64,000 bases of DNA, taken from contig JASEFN010000003.1 in NCBI GenBank assembly GCA_030018355.1, positions 147,939-211,938 of the forward strand, in the 5' to 3' direction. The stretch is from Caldisericia bacterium. Lineage in GTDB: Bacteria; Caldisericota; Caldisericia; B22-G15. Below are positions 62,656 through 64,000 of this stretch, piece by piece; the first letter of the stretch is position 1, and each line of letters opens with the position of its first letter. The notes under the pieces are model-generated. The model was given only the letters and a program-made list of their open reading frames with translations, was not told where the DNA came from and did not search any database. Made by a program: the position numbers and the translations under genes.

Positions 62656-64000
62656 ATGAGAGAAATATTTGTTGAATTAAAAAATATAAGAAAAGTTTTT
62701 GGTGAAGTTATAGCATTAGATAATGTTAATTTTTCAGTTTTTAAAGGAGAAATTCATGGACTTTTGGGTGAAAATGGCGCTGGAAAATCAACTTTGATGA
62801 ACATTCTTTATGGTTTATACTCTCCAGATGAGGGAGAAATTTATATTGAGGGAAAAAAAGTTAAAATTTCGTCTCCATTTGATTCAATAAAACTTGGTAT
62901 AGGAATGGTTCATCAAGTCTCAACTCTTGTCCCTCAATTTAATGCACTTGAAAATATAATTCTTGGAACAGAATATGATAAATATAAACTTAATTATGAA
63001 AAAGAGAAAGAAAAAATAATTAAAATTTCAAAAGAACTTAATTTTGAATTTCCACTTGAAATTAAAGTTAAGGATCTCCCTGCTGGTATAAAGCAAAAGA
63101 TAGAAATTGTTAGATCTCTCTTCAGAGGAGCTAAACTTTTAATTTTAGATGAACCAACAACATCTCTTGTTGAAAGTGAATTTCAACAACTTTTAAAAAC
63201 TTTAAAAACTCTTGTCGAAAAAGGTGTAACAATAATTTTTATAACTCATAAGATGAGAGAAGTTTTACTTGCTTGTGATAGAGTAACGATTTTAAGAAAA
63301 GGAAAAGTTCAAGGCACTCTTACTAAAGAAGAAATGACAACTGAAGCAATTGTTAAACTTATGTTTCAAGAAAAAGATCTTAAAGTAACAGAAAGTGCAC
63401 TTCCTAAAGTTGAGTTGCCACCGCAAAAAAGAAAAAGTGAAAAACCAATTCTTATTTTAAAAAATGTTTATGTTGAACCAACAGAAAAATCTGTAGGTTT
63501 AAAGAATGTGTCTTTTGAACTATTTGGTGGAGAAATTTTAGGTGTCGCATCAGTTTCAGGAAATGGAGAGAAAGAACTTGCTCAAGTAATTGTTAACCCT
63601 AAACTTATGAAAGACGGAGATATTATTTTTAATGGTGAATCAATTAAAGATTTATCAACAATTGAGGTTTTTGAAAAAGGTCTTTTTTATACGCCAGAGG
63701 ATAGAATAAAAGAAGGTATTTTACCAGATGGATCTATAGTTGAGAATGTTTTATTAGGACACCATTTTGAAGATAGGTTTCTTGATAGAAGAGTTTTTGT
63801 AAAATGGAATGAAGTAAAAGAAATTACAAAAGATGTAATTAGAAAATTTAACGTTTATACTCCCTCTGAAGATTTACAAATAAGAAGACTATCTGGAGGA
63901 AATATACAAAAAGTGATAATTGGAAGATCATTTGTTAATCCAATAAAAGTTCTTATAACTCATAACCCAACATCGGGTCTTGATTTCTCTACAGTCGAAT
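62656..64000 (+). CDS. Nucleoside/sugar-type ABC transporter, double ATPase (runs off window)
   Basis: First 448 codons of a double-ABC ATPase of the RbsA/YufO kind. Domain 1: Walker A GENGAGKST near 38, signature-like DLPAGIKQKIEIVRS, Walker B LLILDEPTTSL, H-loop ITHKMREV. Domain 2 (from about 270) has the degenerate P-loop VSGNGEKELA typical of the family and signature LSGGNIQKVIIGRS, ending in THNPTSGLDFSTVE at the edge. With the BMP protein it is a nucleoside importer; permeases should lie beyond base 64000. ATG lies 15 nt after the terminator, without a ribosome-binding site of its own. Confidence 0.92.
   Translation, partial: MREIFVELKNIRKVFGEVIALDNVNFSVFKGEIHGLLGENGAGKSTLMNILYGLYSPDEGEIYIEGKKVKISSPFDSIKLGIGMVHQVSTLVPQFNALENIILGTEYDKYKLNYEKEKEKIIKISKELNFEFPLEIKVKDLPAGIKQKIEIVRSLFRGAKLLILDEPTTSLVESEFQQLLKTLKTLVEKGVTIIFITHKMREVLLACDRVTILRKGKVQGTLTKEEMTTEAIVKLMFQEKDLKVTESALPKVELPPQKRKSEKPILILKNVYVEPTEKSVGLKNVSFELFGGEILGVASVSGNGEKELAQVIVNPKLMKDGDIIFNGESIKDLSTIEVFEKGLFYTPEDRIKEGILPDGSIVENVLLGHHFEDRFLDRRVFVKWNEVKEITKDVIRKFNVYTPSEDLQIRRLSGGNIQKVIIGRSFVNPIKVLITHNPTSGLDFSTVE

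Overview
The window is a compact, very AT-rich bacterial chromosome segment (by eye about 70% A+T). Gene families point to an anaerobic, probably thermophilic, low-GC bacterium with Gram-positive-like or early-branching traits (Caldisericota, Dictyoglomi, Thermotogae or deep Firmicutes): a large SRP RNA with an Alu domain, YlqD and KhpA in the rpsP-trmD operon, PF07833 'stalk' domains on surface proteins, NfnAB, a 2-hydroxyacyl-CoA dehydratase-type system, TTG/GTG starts and extreme gene overlap. No rRNA or single decisive marker is present, so the phylum is a guess.

Layout. 1-1.2 kb: end of a type III-B CRISPR effector operon (cmr1 and the start of cmr2/cas10) on the minus strand. 1.2-1.8 kb: gene-free, AT-rich, possibly decayed coding DNA. 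1.8-10.7 kb, plus: rplY, pth, mfd and a giant secreted C25 (gingipain-like) protease. 10.7-10.95 kb: SRP RNA, minus. 11-15.5 kb, plus: GNAT, a PadR-controlled metal/redox cluster (small coiled-coil protein, NifX-like protein, two frameshifted YraQ-type permease halves), an ACR3/BASS-like transporter and a metallo-beta-lactamase protein. 15.5-25.1 kb, minus: twelve tightly overlapping genes from nfnA to DUF763, including amrS, apbE, NusG-II, Gx, maf, minC, a PEGA lipoprotein and mgtC. 25.1-26.3 kb, plus: a phosphatase-MazG fusion and a second MazG half. 26.3-31.9 kb, minus: aldolase, RNase H, hutH and a large membrane protein. 32-43.3 kb, plus: mntP, arsC, a stalk protein, a 2-hydroxyacyl-CoA dehydratase-like trio, eno, a nucleotide-sugar dehydrogenase, rsmA and ispE. 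43.2-47.4 kb, minus: lgt, a polar amino-acid ABC transporter and tatD. 47.4-51.6 kb: four tRNAs (Cys, Leu, Arg, Ser), an LTxxQ-like protein and uvrA. 51.7-57.1 kb: a PLC/P1-nuclease-like protein and a metal/corrinoid ABC import operon. 57.1-60.2 kb, minus: rpsP-khpA-khpA-ylqD-rimM-trmD operon. 60.3-64 kb, plus: amidohydrolase plus nucleoside-type BMP ABC transporter, running off the edge.

The genes suggest a peptide- and amino-acid-using fermenter: secreted protease, amino-acid and nucleoside importers, histidine ammonia-lyase, ATP-driven low-potential dehydratase chemistry and flavin-based bifurcation (NfnAB). The most unusual signals are a set of genes whose -10 box sits 6-7 nt before the ATG with no ribosome-binding site (predicted leaderless mRNAs), uvrA starting 5 nt after a tRNA 3' end, a MazG protein split in two with a tyrosine phosphatase fused in front, two adjacent permease genes with the same kind of 5' frameshift (one on a perfect 24-bp palindrome), tandem KhpA paralogues separated by hairpins, and ABC binding proteins carrying extra stalk or carboxypeptidase-regulatory-like domains.
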